Source: Lachnospiraceae bacterium | GTDB lineage: Bacteria; Bacillota; Clostridia; Lachnospirales; Lachnospiraceae | Direction of reading: 5' to 3' | NCBI GenBank assembly: GCA_024696945.1 | Contig: JAILGF010000075.1 | Location: forward strand, 33,034 to 97,033 | DNA: 64,000 bases | Shown: piece after piece, positions 8,632 to 18,258 of the stretch | Position numbering within the stretch: position 1 is the first letter of the stretch | Layout: each line of letters begins with the position of its first letter | Translations under genes and position numbers: made by a program | The notes under the pieces: model-generated | Database searches by the model: none | What the model was told of the DNA's origin: nothing | Seen by the model: only the letters and a program-made list of their open reading frames with translations

Positions 8632-11600
8632 ATGCGTATAAATGATCTTATTAACAATATACAGAATACAAACAGCACCGGACTGAGGGTAAATGATGAT
8701 CTATCCTCAGTGGACGGTGCGTTTTTTAATAATAAAAACAGGACTTCATCTATAGGTGAGGGCAAGGGCGCCGCCGGTTTTATCAAGACCCTTGAGGGTA
8801 AAAGGGTTACGGGAAATACCTATACATTTAATGAAGCAAAAGGGATGACCGAAAAGGAAGGATTCGCAGAGAAACTGCTTAATTCCGTTAGTGTACCAGT
8901 AAATAATGACAAGGAACTTGTAAAAAACCTGACGGGAGATGATTACGAGGCTCTCGGTGAAGAGGGTATGTCGTTAGAGAAATTCGGTAAGGAAAGACTT
9001 GAAAGGGCTATAGAGCGTATCAAGGATAACCGTGAGTTCCACGAGAGCACGCTCGCCGAAAATGTTGAAAAGCAACAGGAATACAGGGAGTCAGTAGACA
9101 GAATGGCATTTCTTGCAAAGGCTGATTCGGGTTCTGAAAAGCTTATTGCAAAGATGCTGTATGAGGCTGATATTCCCGTAACGGAGGAAAATATAGCAGA
9201 GGTTAAAAGTGCAGCCGAGGTTGCACTGAGTACCGGAAAGCTTTCGGATTCTTCTGAGAGCTATCTTATAAAAAACAACCTGGAACCTACTATAGATAAC
9301 ATATATAAAGCTTCTCACAGCGGTGAGATGAGGCAGAATGCACTGGATGAGGCTTCATGGGAAAACCTTAAGGAAAAAGCCATGGAGATCGTTAGCGAAG
9401 CCGGTACAGACACCGAACAGGGTTTAAAAAACGCAAGGTGGCTTGTGGAACATGACCTTCCGGTTACTGTAGATAATATTCTTTATAAAGAAGAACTTGA
9501 TGCATACAATGCAAACGGAGTGAGTGAAAGCGAGCTTTTCAAGGCTGCTGTCCGCTCAATGCAGGATGGCAACAGTGCTAAGGATGGTGCTGTTATAGCC
9601 AGACTAAATGAAGCAACCGTAGCGATTGAAAAAGAAACGGAAGAACTGATCGGAAAGCTGTCCAATGTAGGAAACGAAGCAATTAAGCTTTCATTTATTG
9701 AAGGTGCTACCGAAGAAACCGTGACAGTGCGTGAGCTGGTTGAGGCACAGGAAAATATTGACGGGTTTGCTCAAAAAGGAGTTTCATCAGAGCTTTCAGC
9801 CGAGGAAGTAAATGTAAGGATAAGACTTGAAGAGGTAAGGATAAGTCTTAATGTTGAAGCGGGAAGACGTTTGATGGCTAACGGGATAGATATCCTTTCC
9901 GACAGCCTGATGAATGTGTCCGAGGGATTAAGGACACTGCAAAAAGGATTTTATTCAGATCTGTATAATGAAGTGGGAGCGGATACGAAGGGAATCTCGG
10001 AGATTTCTGCGGAAGAAGCCGCCGACATGGCTCTTGAAACCGAAAAATGCCTTGACAACATCAGTAATTCTCCTCTTGATTTTTACAAGGCCACGTTCAG
10101 CATAAGACATACCGTGACACTTGCCGAACTGTCTTCAAGCGGAGAACTGCTTATCAGGGAAACCGTAAGCGGAACCGATGGCTCGATAAGCGTAAATCCT
10201 TCTTCGATGCAGATGGCTCTTTCATCATACGAGAGCTCCTCTACAGAAGTAAGACGCGACCTTGGGGATTCTATCAAGAAAGCTTTTACCGGGAGCGTTG
10301 ACAGTCTTCTTTCATCAAACGGACTTGAGCTTACCGAAGGAAACCGCAGGGCAGTGAGGATACTTGGTTATAACAGCATGGAAATAACCGCTGAGAATAT
10401 CGAAGAGATCAAGTTTTATGATGCGAAGGTTACCGGTCTTATCGAAAGAATGACTCCGCCCGTTGTTATGACCATGATAAGGGACGGAATCAATCCTTTG
10501 GAAAGCACGATAGATGAGCTGGATGCAAAGGTTTCTTCCATATTAAATGAGCAGGGGAATTCCTTGGAGCAGAAATACAGTGAATTCCTGGTAAGGATGG
10601 AAGAAACGGGTTCGATAACCGCAAACGAGAGAAATGCATATATCGGGATTTACAGGTTATTGTATAATGTAGAAAAGGATGACGGCGCGGCCATCGGAAG
10701 TCTGTTAAATTCAGGAAGGGAGCTTACCTTCGGAAATCTTATGACGGAGGCAAGGACCAGGGTTACGGGTGTCGATCTGGCAGCAGACGATAATACCGGA
10801 ATCAGTTCTTCGCATTACACCAACTCCATTACGGATCAGATAAACAATGCGTTTAATTATCAGAGAGGGCTTGTACAGGATTCGCTGGGAGTTACGGATC
10901 CTTCAAGATGGGACAGGGCTCTTTCGGGAAAGAATTATCCTGATGTTACAATAGAAGAATTGCATGACGGGTTGTTTAACGGACAGCAGGGGCTTAACGG
11001 CACTTCGACCGGGACTGCAGATATAGAGGCATCGGTCGTAAAAGCGCAGGAAATAGTAAAGACCATGACGGCAAATACTCCTGCCTCTGCATTCCTTAAC
11101 AGCTTTGGAATAAAGGACAGCTTCAATAACAGGAAAGCGGCAGAAGATATACTGTCGGGCGGGAACAAGGAGGATTCGTCGATCTCCGTTACGGCAGATG
11201 AGCTGAATGACGGCCTTCTCAGCGGATCGAGATTCGATGAGCTTTTAGGCATTAAGACGAGAATGGCAAATACTCTTACCGGACAGGCCTTTAAAACTGC
11301 GATAACTGCACAGGCGGCAGCAGAGCTAAACGGTAGGGTTGAGAGAATCGAAATGCTCAAGGCCATGGCAGGCAAGGGACATTACAGAATGAATGTCAGT
11401 GATGGCAAAGAGACAAAGACGGTTAACCTGACTGTTATCAGAAATGAAGGGAATGCCGGAACGATATCCGTTGAGATACAGAAACAGGGTTATAATCTCC
11501 AGGCAGATCTGAATCTGGTGATGATGGACCAGAGATATAACGGTCCGGCTGTTTCAAGGGGAAACCTCTATATTTCTGAAAACACTGCGCAGGATGAGAG

Positions 11601-11862
11601 CATAACTGTTGGGGGAACGGCCGGAAGAAACGGCAGAGAACGTTCGGCTGCCTTTGACGGATATGTGGAAAATATTAAGTCGGCACTTGAAAATTCAGGT
11701 ATAAATGCCGATAATATAAATATAGTGGCCGGAAGCAGGAGCAGCGAGCAGTATGTTTCCTATCTGGCACAGGCGAGAAAAGAGAATACCAACAGGGAAG
11801 AGGCTGCAGATAACAGGGATAAGCTGTTTACCGTAGCGAAGGCAATCCTTTCGGCGTTTTGA
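8632..11862 (+). CDS. Large (1076 aa) uncharacterised repeat-containing protein upstream of flagellin; possibly the DUF6240-type family
   Basis: Long ORF with RBS; recurring 'xLPVTxDNIxK' segments (ADIPVTEENI, NLEPTIDNI, DLPVTVDNI, GLELTEGN); no signal peptide seen. Confidence 0.75.
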   Translation: MRINDLINNIQNTNSTGLRVNDDLSSVDGAFFNNKNRTSSIGEGKGAAGFIKTLEGKRVTGNTYTFNEAKGMTEKEGFAEKLLNSVSVPVNNDKELVKNLTGDDYEALGEEGMSLEKFGKERLERAIERIKDNREFHESTLAENVEKQQEYRESVDRMAFLAKADSGSEKLIAKMLYEADIPVTEENIAEVKSAAEVALSTGKLSDSSESYLIKNNLEPTIDNIYKASHSGEMRQNALDEASWENLKEKAMEIVSEAGTDTEQGLKNARWLVEHDLPVTVDNILYKEELDAYNANGVSESELFKAAVRSMQDGNSAKDGAVIARLNEATVAIEKETEELIGKLSNVGNEAIKLSFIEGATEETVTVRELVEAQENIDGFAQKGVSSELSAEEVNVRIRLEEVRISLNVEAGRRLMANGIDILSDSLMNVSEGLRTLQKGFYSDLYNEVGADTKGISEISAEEAADMALETEKCLDNISNSPLDFYKATFSIRHTVTLAELSSSGELLIRETVSGTDGSISVNPSSMQMALSSYESSSTEVRRDLGDSIKKAFTGSVDSLLSSNGLELTEGNRRAVRILGYNSMEITAENIEEIKFYDAKVTGLIERMTPPVVMTMIRDGINPLESTIDELDAKVSSILNEQGNSLEQKYSEFLVRMEETGSITANERNAYIGIYRLLYNVEKDDGAAIGSLLNSGRELTFGNLMTEARTRVTGVDLAADDNTGISSSHYTNSITDQINNAFNYQRGLVQDSLGVTDPSRWDRALSGKNYPDVTIEELHDGLFNGQQGLNGTSTGTADIEASVVKAQEIVKTMTANTPASAFLNSFGIKDSFNNRKAAEDILSGGNKEDSSISVTADELNDGLLSGSRFDELLGIKTRMANTLTGQAFKTAITAQAAAELNGRVERIEMLKAMAGKGHYRMNVSDGKETKTVNLTVIRNEGNAGTISVEIQKQGYNLQADLNLVMMDQRYNGPAVSRGNLYISENTAQDESITVGGTAGRNGRERSAAFDGYVENIKSALENSGINADNINIVAGSRSSEQYVSYLAQARKENTNREEAADNRDKLFTVAKAILSAF

Positions 11863-11877
11863 TAAAGGATAGTATAA

Positions 11878-11908
11878 CGGTACATACGTGTCGACCGACA
11901 CTGTGCCG
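11878..11908 (+). promoter_or_regulatory. Stable hairpin in flagellin 5' leader
   Basis: CGGTACA-tac-GTGTC-gacc-GACAC-TGTGCCG, not followed by a T tract. Confidence 0.5.
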
Positions 11909-11943
11909 GGTAATAGTAGACAGGCTTAGGATTGGAGGAGCAT

Positions 11944-13362
11944 ATGAGAATAAATCACAATATTTCGGCTTTACAGACAAATGTAAATATGAGAAGGACC
12001 GGTAATTCCCTTGACAAGGCTATGGAGAGGCTTTCTTCGGGCTACAAGATTAACAGAGCTTCGGATGATGCGGCAGGTATGGCTATTTCGAGAAAATTAA
12101 AAACACAGATTGCCGGACTAGAGCGTGCGTCGATGAACGGATCGGACGGTATTTCCGTTATCCAGACAGCAGAGGGTGCATTGAATGAGGTTACGTCTAT
12201 TCTTCAGAGATGCAGGGAGCTTTCGGTTCAGGCAGCAAATGATGTTAATACTGTGGATGACAAGGCTGCTATCCAGAAGGAGATAGATGCCTTGTTAGAT
12301 GAAGTAGATCGTATTTCGGAATCTACCGAATTCAATACCAAGAATCTTCTTAACGGAGATCTGGATAATAATGCATATACCGATAATACAAAGGTTGAAC
12401 TGTTATATAGCTCGGATACCGTTCAGGCTTCAAATCCGAATAAAGGGTACAAGATGACGGTTACAGCAGATCCCGAGCAGGCTAAGGTAACCGGGGCAGT
12501 GCTTTCAGGAACGGGCAAGATAGGTTATTCGGGAACTCTTACCATTAATGATATTTCTATAGAGATTGACGAGAATGATACTATGGAGGACTGCGCAAAG
12601 AGTATTTTTGAAAAATGCGATCTGCTGAAAATAGATTATAATAAGGATACGGGAGAGTATATAACAAGGGCATACGGAGCAAAACAGAAGATCAACATCA
12701 AATGTGATGATGACGATCTGAGAGGTGCATTGGGACTCCCTGTTTCAGCTTCTTCAGATGCAGGTACTCCAAATGCCGGTAAGGATGTCCAGGTTATCAT
12801 AGATAATTCCGATAACAGTGACTTTAAGGATGCTATCGCATCTACGGATGGAAAATATGTTACGGTGAAAGCTCCGAACGGGTTTGAAATGAAACTGCGT
12901 GTGGAACCCGAAACAGTGAAACCAGGAACAACTGGAACGAAGATAAATACTACTGTTCTTGATGCAGGTTCAATGTTTATCCAAGTCGGTGCAAATGAGG
13001 GACAGAATATTGAGGTTAAGTTGCCAAAGATAGATTCTGAAACTCTTGGAATAAAGTATGCCAATGTTATGAGCCACGAGGGCGCCGAGACAGCTATCTC
13101 ATTATTTGACAAAGCGGTTACCATGGTTTCTTCCATCAGGGCAAGACTCGGTGCTTATCAGAACAGACTTGAGCATACCATTGAGAATGTTGATACGGCA
13201 GCTCTTAACATGACCGAGGCAATGTCGAGAATATTCGACGCCGATATGGCTGAAGAAATGACAAACTTCACACAGCAGAACGTTCTTCAGCAGGCCGGTA
13301 CATCTATTTTAGCTCAGGCTAATGAAAGACCGCAGACAATCTTGAGCTTACTTAACGGCTGA
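11944..13362 (+). CDS. Flagellin
   Basis: N-term MRINHNISALQTNVNMRRTGNSLDKAMERLSSGYKINRASDDAAGMAISRKL and C-term DMAEEMTNFTQQNVLQQAGTSILAQANERPQTILSLLNG. Confidence 0.97.
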   Translation: MRINHNISALQTNVNMRRTGNSLDKAMERLSSGYKINRASDDAAGMAISRKLKTQIAGLERASMNGSDGISVIQTAEGALNEVTSILQRCRELSVQAANDVNTVDDKAAIQKEIDALLDEVDRISESTEFNTKNLLNGDLDNNAYTDNTKVELLYSSDTVQASNPNKGYKMTVTADPEQAKVTGAVLSGTGKIGYSGTLTINDISIEIDENDTMEDCAKSIFEKCDLLKIDYNKDTGEYITRAYGAKQKINIKCDDDDLRGALGLPVSASSDAGTPNAGKDVQVIIDNSDNSDFKDAIASTDGKYVTVKAPNGFEMKLRVEPETVKPGTTGTKINTTVLDAGSMFIQVGANEGQNIEVKLPKIDSETLGIKYANVMSHEGAETAISLFDKAVTMVSSIRARLGAYQNRLEHTIENVDTAALNMTEAMSRIFDADMAEEMTNFTQQNVLQQAGTSILAQANERPQTILSLLNG

Positions 13363-13388
13363 TGAGAATAGAGACAGGAGAAGGAATA

Positions 13389-13865
13389 ATGAATAAGGAA
13401 AAGCAGAAGGATTTTGCAAGGCGTGTGAGTCAGGCTAATAAGACGCAGCTTGTGGCCGTGACATTTGATATTATTGTTGAATATATAGATGAAGCCTGCA
13501 AAAAGCTTGAGACCGGCGATATCCCGGAGTACAGAACCGAACTTAAGTCTGCCCAAAGGTTTTTGAGTGAACTTATGAGCGCACTTGATTATAATTATCC
13601 TATAGCAATGGAGCTTTTAAGACTCTATGAGTACGTCCAAAGGGTATTGGTTGCAAGTGATGTTTCAGGAACGGACAAAGGGCTGGACTCAGCCAGAAAT
13701 GTCATGGCAAAGCTCGGTGCTTCATTTACGGAGATTTCAGCACAGGATGAGTCCGGTGCCGTTATGGAGAATACCCAGCAGATAGTTGCGGGGCTTACAT
13801 ACGGTAAGGGAACCTTGAATGAGGCGGATATGACTGCCGGTTCAAACCGTGGATTTTTGGCTTAA
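13389..13865 (+). CDS. FliS-like flagellar export chaperone
   Basis: 'ANKTQLVAVTFDIIVEYIDEACKKL' and position directly after flagellin; ATG at 13389 preferred over 13362. Confidence 0.7.
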   Translation: MNKEKQKDFARRVSQANKTQLVAVTFDIIVEYIDEACKKLETGDIPEYRTELKSAQRFLSELMSALDYNYPIAMELLRLYEYVQRVLVASDVSGTDKGLDSARNVMAKLGASFTEISAQDESGAVMENTQQIVAGLTYGKGTLNEADMTAGSNRGFLA

Positions 13866-13961
13866 TATGAATTAATCCCAGAGAATTGAGCTGGATGGTA
13901 CGAGTAAAGCGGAAAATCATAGGAATCCGAAGGATTTCTACAATAGAGGCAGGCTGTATTT

Positions 13962-14156
13962 ATGGATATATATGTAGGTGATAGACTAAAAATGAAGAAG
14001 CCGCATCCTTGCGGATCAAGTGAATGGGATGTGCTGAGAGTTGGAATAGATTTCAGGCTTAAGTGCTGTGGGTGCGGACATATGATAATGATTCCGAGAA
14101 AACAGGCTGAAAAGAATGTGAAAACTATTATAAAAGCTGAAATGAAGGATGATTAA
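13962..14156 (+). CDS. DUF951-type small protein
   Basis: 'VGDRLKMKKPHPCGSSEWDVLRVGIDFRLKCCGCGHMIMIPR'. Confidence 0.88.
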   Translation: MDIYVGDRLKMKKPHPCGSSEWDVLRVGIDFRLKCCGCGHMIMIPRKQAEKNVKTIIKAEMKDD

Positions 14157-14188
14157 AAAGGAATTCAGAAAAAATTAAAAAAAAGAAC

Positions 14189-14217
14189 TTGACAACGCTT
14201 GCAATTCATGATAGATT
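14189..14217 (+). promoter_or_regulatory. sigma-A-type promoter for rpmG-secE-nusG
   Basis: TTGACA (14189-14194), 17-bp spacer, TAGATT. Confidence 0.5.
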
Positions 14218-14315
14218 ATAAAGGCTGGCGACTCAGTTCTTTTTTTGATGTCGCAAAACACACCGCGGGCAAAATACCACATTGTTCGTGAGATTAAATT
14301 TAGGAGGTGGAAGTT

Positions 14316-14465
14316 GTGCGAGTAAAAATTACATTGGCATGTACAGAATGCAAGCAGCGTAATTACAACATGACGAAAGAAAAAAAGAATCATCCGGACA
14401 GGATGGAGACAAAGAAGTATTGCAGATTCTGTAAGAAGCATACGATGCACAAGGAAACCAAATAA
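14316..14465 (+). CDS. rpmG: 50S ribosomal protein L33 (49 aa, GTG start; absent from the ORF track)
   Basis: Manual translation [58 protein letters not shown]; upstream of secE. Confidence 0.95.
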   Translation: MRVKITLACTECKQRNYNMTKEKKNHPDRMETKKYCRFCKKHTMHKETK

Positions 14466-14483
14466 CAGAAAGGAAGGTACACT

Positions 14484-14696
14484 ATGAGTGATGCAGCAGA
14501 TACTTCCAAGAAGAAAGGTTCATTTTTCAAGGGAGTTAAGGCAGAGTTCAAGAAGATTGCTTGGCCTGATAAGACCACGCTTGCAAAGGAATCAGCTGCC
14601 GTAGTTGTTATTTCTGTCATTTTGGGTGCTATTATCGCATTGGTTGATGCAGCTATCAAGTTTGGTCTTGGAGAGCTTTTGGGAAGAACACTTTAA
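14484..14696 (+). CDS. secE: Preprotein translocase subunit SecE
   Basis: 'FFKGVKAEFKKIAWPDKTTLAKES' plus one TM, next to nusG. Confidence 0.95.
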   Translation: MSDAADTSKKKGSFFKGVKAEFKKIAWPDKTTLAKESAAVVVISVILGAIIALVDAAIKFGLGELLGRTL

Positions 14697-14729
14697 GTTT
14701 AGGATCTTAGACAGATTGGAGTTTGAAGT

Positions 14730-15248
14730 ATGGCAGAAGCTAACTGGTATGTAGTTCATACCTATTCAGGGTATGAGAACAAAGTAAAAGCCAACATCGA
14801 GAAAACTATCGAGAACAGAGGACTTCAGGATCAGATACTTGAGGTTTCGGTACCGCTTCAGAACGTTGTCGAGATTAAGAACGGCGTTCGTAAGTCCGTA
14901 CAGAAGAAGATGTTTCCCGGATATGTGCTCTTAAACATGGTTATGAATGATGATACTTGGTACGTTGTTCGAAACACCAGAGGCGTTACCGGTTTCGTAG
15001 GACCCGGATCAAAGCCCGTTCCTTTGACTGAGGCTGAGATGAAGGCTATGGGTGTTGCCGATGAAGAGATCATGCTTGATTTCGAAGTTGGTGATACAGT
15101 GACCGTTATGTCAGGTGCCTGGGAGAATTATCAGGGAATCGTCAGATCGATCAACGAGAGCAAACAGACCGTTACGATCAGCATTGATGTATTTGGCAGA
15201 GAGACACCCGTTGAAATCGGTTTCACGGATGTCAGATCGGAAATGTAA
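14730..15248 (+). CDS. nusG: Transcription termination/antitermination factor NusG
   Basis: 'NWYVVHTYSGYENKVKANIEKTIENRGLQDQI...KMFPGYVLLNMVMNDDTWYVVRNTRGVTGFVG' plus KOW. Confidence 0.98.
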   Translation: MAEANWYVVHTYSGYENKVKANIEKTIENRGLQDQILEVSVPLQNVVEIKNGVRKSVQKKMFPGYVLLNMVMNDDTWYVVRNTRGVTGFVGPGSKPVPLTEAEMKAMGVADEEIMLDFEVGDTVTVMSGAWENYQGIVRSINESKQTVTISIDVFGRETPVEIGFTDVRSEM

Positions 15249-15289
15249 ATTAATTTATTAGCGTATGTTACGCAGAATCGAGGATTAAA

Positions 15290-15715
15290 ATGGCAAAGAA
15301 AGTTACAGGTTATATCAAATTACAGATTCCGGCTGGAAAGGCAACACCGGCACCTCCTGTAGGTCCCGCACTTGGCCAGCATGGTGTTAACATTGTTCAG
15401 TTTACTAAGGAGTTTAATGCAAGGACAGCAGATCAGGGCGATCTTATCATCCCCGTTGTCATCACTGTATATGCAGACAGAAGCTTCAGCTTCATTACAA
15501 AGACTCCTCCCGCAGCAGTGCTTTTGAAGAAGGCATGCAACTTAAAGACAGCTTCAGGTCAGCCTAACAAGAATAAGGTTGCTACCATCAAGCGTTCGGA
15601 AGTTCAGAAGATAGCTGAGAAGAAGATGCCCGATCTTAATGCAGCAAGCATTGAAGCAGCTACCAGCATGATCGCAGGTACCGCAAGAAGCATGGGAATC
15701 GTAGTTGAGGATTAA
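15290..15715 (+). CDS. rplK: 50S ribosomal protein L11
   Basis: '[43 protein letters not shown]'. Confidence 0.98.
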   Translation: MAKKVTGYIKLQIPAGKATPAPPVGPALGQHGVNIVQFTKEFNARTADQGDLIIPVVITVYADRSFSFITKTPPAAVLLKKACNLKTASGQPNKNKVATIKRSEVQKIAEKKMPDLNAASIEAATSMIAGTARSMGIVVED

Positions 15716-15737
15716 TTAAATAAAACACTACTAAGAA

Positions 15738-15767
15738 GTGGAAGGACGAAAAGTCCGATATTACCAC
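15738..15767 (+). promoter_or_regulatory. Putative L1-binding autoregulatory leader between rplK and rplA
   Basis: GTGG-AA-GGAC-GAAAA-GTCC-GATATT-ACCAC: two short helices with asymmetric GAU-containing internal loop. Confidence 0.5.
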
Positions 15768-15780
15768 ATGGAGGATAATA

Positions 15781-16479
15781 ATGAAAAGAGGAAAGAAATA
15801 TAACGAAGCAATTAAGCTTATAGATAAGACAGCACAGTATGATGTAAATGATGCATGTGCCCTTGTAAAGAAAACAGCAGTAGCAAAATTCGATGAGACA
15901 ATTGAAGCTCATTTCCGTATGGGTCTTGACGGACGTCATGCAGATCAGCAGATCCGTGGCGCAGTTGTACTTCCTCACGGAACCGGCAAGAAGGTTAGAG
16001 TTCTTGTATTCGCAAAGGGTCCCAAGGTTCAGGAGGCTGAGGCAGCAGGTGCTGATTACGTAGGCGGAGACGAGCTTATTCCTAAGATTCAGAATGACGG
16101 TTGGTTTGAGTTTGATGTAGTTGTTGCTACACCTGACATGATGGGTGTTGTTGGACGTTTAGGACGTGTTCTCGGACCTAAGGGCTTAATGCCCAACCCT
16201 AAGGCAGGAACAGTTACCATGGATGTAGCTAATGCAGTTAAGGATATTAAAGCAGGTAAGATCGAGTATCGTCTTGACAAGACAAATATCGTTCACTGCC
16301 CTATCGGAAAGAAGAGCTTCACAGAGGAACAGCTTTCTGAGAACCTTAGCACACTCATCGGAGCATTGATCAAGGCAAAGCCCGCAGCTGCAAAGGGTCA
16401 GTACATTAAGAGTGCTACCATTGCTTCTTCGATGGGCCCCGGAATCAAGCTCAATACTGCAAAGATAAACGCGCTTTAA
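15781..16479 (+). CDS. rplA: 50S ribosomal protein L1
   Basis: '[26 protein letters not shown]...[24 protein letters not shown]'. Confidence 0.98.
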   Translation: MKRGKKYNEAIKLIDKTAQYDVNDACALVKKTAVAKFDETIEAHFRMGLDGRHADQQIRGAVVLPHGTGKKVRVLVFAKGPKVQEAEAAGADYVGGDELIPKIQNDGWFEFDVVVATPDMMGVVGRLGRVLGPKGLMPNPKAGTVTMDVANAVKDIKAGKIEYRLDKTNIVHCPIGKKSFTEEQLSENLSTLIGALIKAKPAAAKGQYIKSATIASSMGPGIKLNTAKINAL

Positions 16480-16492
16480 TCTAAAAAATTAT

Positions 16493-16516
16493 ACCTGCCG
16501 TATGGCAGGTTTTTTG
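16493..16516 (+). terminator. Rho-independent terminator after rplA
   Basis: ACCTGCC-GTAT-GGCAGGT followed by T run. Confidence 0.88.
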
Positions 16517-16526
16517 TTATGTTCCA

Positions 16527-16579
16527 ACAAATATGCTTCGCATATTTGTCGCCGCGTCGAAGTGCTTCGCACATTCGAC
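16527..16579. repeat. Two adjacent TTC-loop hairpins between convergent rplA and alr
   Basis: ACAAATATGC-TTC-GCATATTTGT and GTCGAAGTGC-TTC-GCACATTCGAC (one bulge). Confidence 0.6.
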
Positions 16580-16582
16580 AGA

Positions 16583-17752
16583 TTACATCCTTAGCAGCAA
16601 CTCTCTGTCTATGAGTTTCCCATCTTCATAATAACTTCTTGGAACACGCTTGCTTACAGCACAGGTCAGTTCGTAAGGAATGGTCCCGGCTATCTCGGCC
16701 AGCTTTTCGATGGGATTCTTTGAACCGAAAATCTCTATCTCGGAACCGACTCCCACGCCCTGCATATTTGAAACATCGATCATGCACATATCCATGCAGA
16801 TTTTTCCGAGCTGCTTTGCGGGACCTGCTGTTGTCATAAGCGTGCATTTATTTGACAGAGACCTGAAAAATCCGTCCGCATAACCGTAAGGAAGCACTCC
16901 GACACGGGTTGTTCTGTCAGTTACGAATATTCCCCCGTAGCTGATGGCAGTGCCCGCAGGGTATGTTTTTATGGTACTGATCACGGTTTTTAGTGACATA
17001 ACGGGCTTTAGTCCCATTTTGATAGCGAATTCTCCGTATCCGTAAAGAAGAAGTCCCGGACGCACCATATCTAAATAAGTTTCAGGATATTCCGAAACCG
17101 CGCCGGTGTTTGCACAATGCTTAAGTTTGAATTTCTTACCGGACATGTATTCAACATGGTTAATTACATCTGTAAAGAGCTTGAACTGATGCTCGGTATA
17201 TTTCCTGCACTCCTCACCGGGCTCGTCGGATACTGCAAAGTGTGTAAATATGCCTTCTGCATCGAGTCCCAGCATATTGATGGCTTCGAGGATACCGTTT
17301 ATTCCGGTTTCAAAGAAGTCACCATTACAAAGGTATCCGAGCCTTGACATGCCTGTATCAACCTTGATATGTATCTTCAAGGTTTTACCGAGACATACGG
17401 CTTCTTCGGAATATTCGACTGCTTTGGCTTTACAGGTAACAGCCTGCGTAATGTTGTATTCTATCAGTCTGTCAACCTGCTCCTTTGGAGTATGGCCTAA
17501 TATAAGAATGGGCATTTTTATGTCATTCAGACGGAGTTCCATAGCCTCATCTATGCTGCTGACGGCAAGATACCCTGCTCCTTCTTTTTCAAGGGTTTTA
17601 GCCACATGAACCGCTCCGTGTCCGTATGCGTCGGCCTTTACCACACCTAAGAATTTTACGTTTTCACCTATTTTTTTCTTTATTGTCCTGTAATTGAATT
17701 TTAAAGCGTCGAGATCTATCTCGGCCCAGGTTCTTCTTAATGTTGATTCCAT
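16583..17752 (-). CDS. alr: Alanine racemase
   Basis: 'RTWAEIDLDALKFNYRTIKK...GVVKADAYGHGAVHVAKTL' PLP-lysine region. Confidence 0.97.
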   Translation of the reverse strand: MESTLRRTWAEIDLDALKFNYRTIKKKIGENVKFLGVVKADAYGHGAVHVAKTLEKEGAGYLAVSSIDEAMELRLNDIKMPILILGHTPKEQVDRLIEYNITQAVTCKAKAVEYSEEAVCLGKTLKIHIKVDTGMSRLGYLCNGDFFETGINGILEAINMLGLDAEGIFTHFAVSDEPGEECRKYTEHQFKLFTDVINHVEYMSGKKFKLKHCANTGAVSEYPETYLDMVRPGLLLYGYGEFAIKMGLKPVMSLKTVISTIKTYPAGTAISYGGIFVTDRTTRVGVLPYGYADGFFRSLSNKCTLMTTAGPAKQLGKICMDMCMIDVSNMQGVGVGSEIEIFGSKNPIEKLAEIAGTIPYELTCAVSKRVPRSYYEDGKLIDRELLLRM

Positions 17753-17897
17753 GATTGCTCCTGAAAAATATTTTTAACATAAGAATTATAACATTTCCGC
17801 CATTATTCTGCAATAAGATAAAAAGAATTTGAAATTTTCAGAAATGTATGCTACAATATGCTTGGAGAAATATATCATTTTCAAGGGAGGTGGCATT

Positions 17898-18257
17898 ATG
17901 ACATATGAACAGATTGTTGAAATGGTTAGAAAAGTGTTTGAATATGCCGATGCCAGGAACATCTATGAGCATATCGCCTTTCAGGTGAATGTCACGGGCG
18001 AGGGTGAAGGGATTTTTTACTTTGAGGTGGCCGACAGACAGTGTGTTATCGAGCCTTATGATTATTATGACAGAGACGGACTTATCACTACTACCGCAAA
18101 AGTGCTTTCGGACATATGCTATAAGAAATGTACCATGAGAAGCTGTATCGAGAGTGGTAAAATGCGGTTTGAAGGAGATGTGAGAAAACTGGAGCTCTGC
18201 CTTGGAAACATTACGCTTACATATCTGAAGGATAAAAAGAAAAATACAGGGGATTGA
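17898..18257 (+). CDS. Small SCP2-sterol-binding-like protein
   Basis: ORF from 17829; ATG at 17898 has RBS (GGGAGG); pattern '..TTAKVLSDICYKKCTMRSCIESGKMRFEGDVRKL' resembles SCP2 folds. Confidence 0.5.
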   Translation: MTYEQIVEMVRKVFEYADARNIYEHIAFQVNVTGEGEGIFYFEVADRQCVIEPYDYYDRDGLITTTAKVLSDICYKKCTMRSCIESGKMRFEGDVRKLELCLGNITLTYLKDKKKNTGD

Positions 18258-18258
18258 A

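Noticed and set aside
14160-14315. tRNA-Trp upstream of rpmG-secE, as seen in some Clostridia
   Set aside because: No cloverleaf, T-loop (GTTCGAAT) or CCA-like sequence was found in this spacer.
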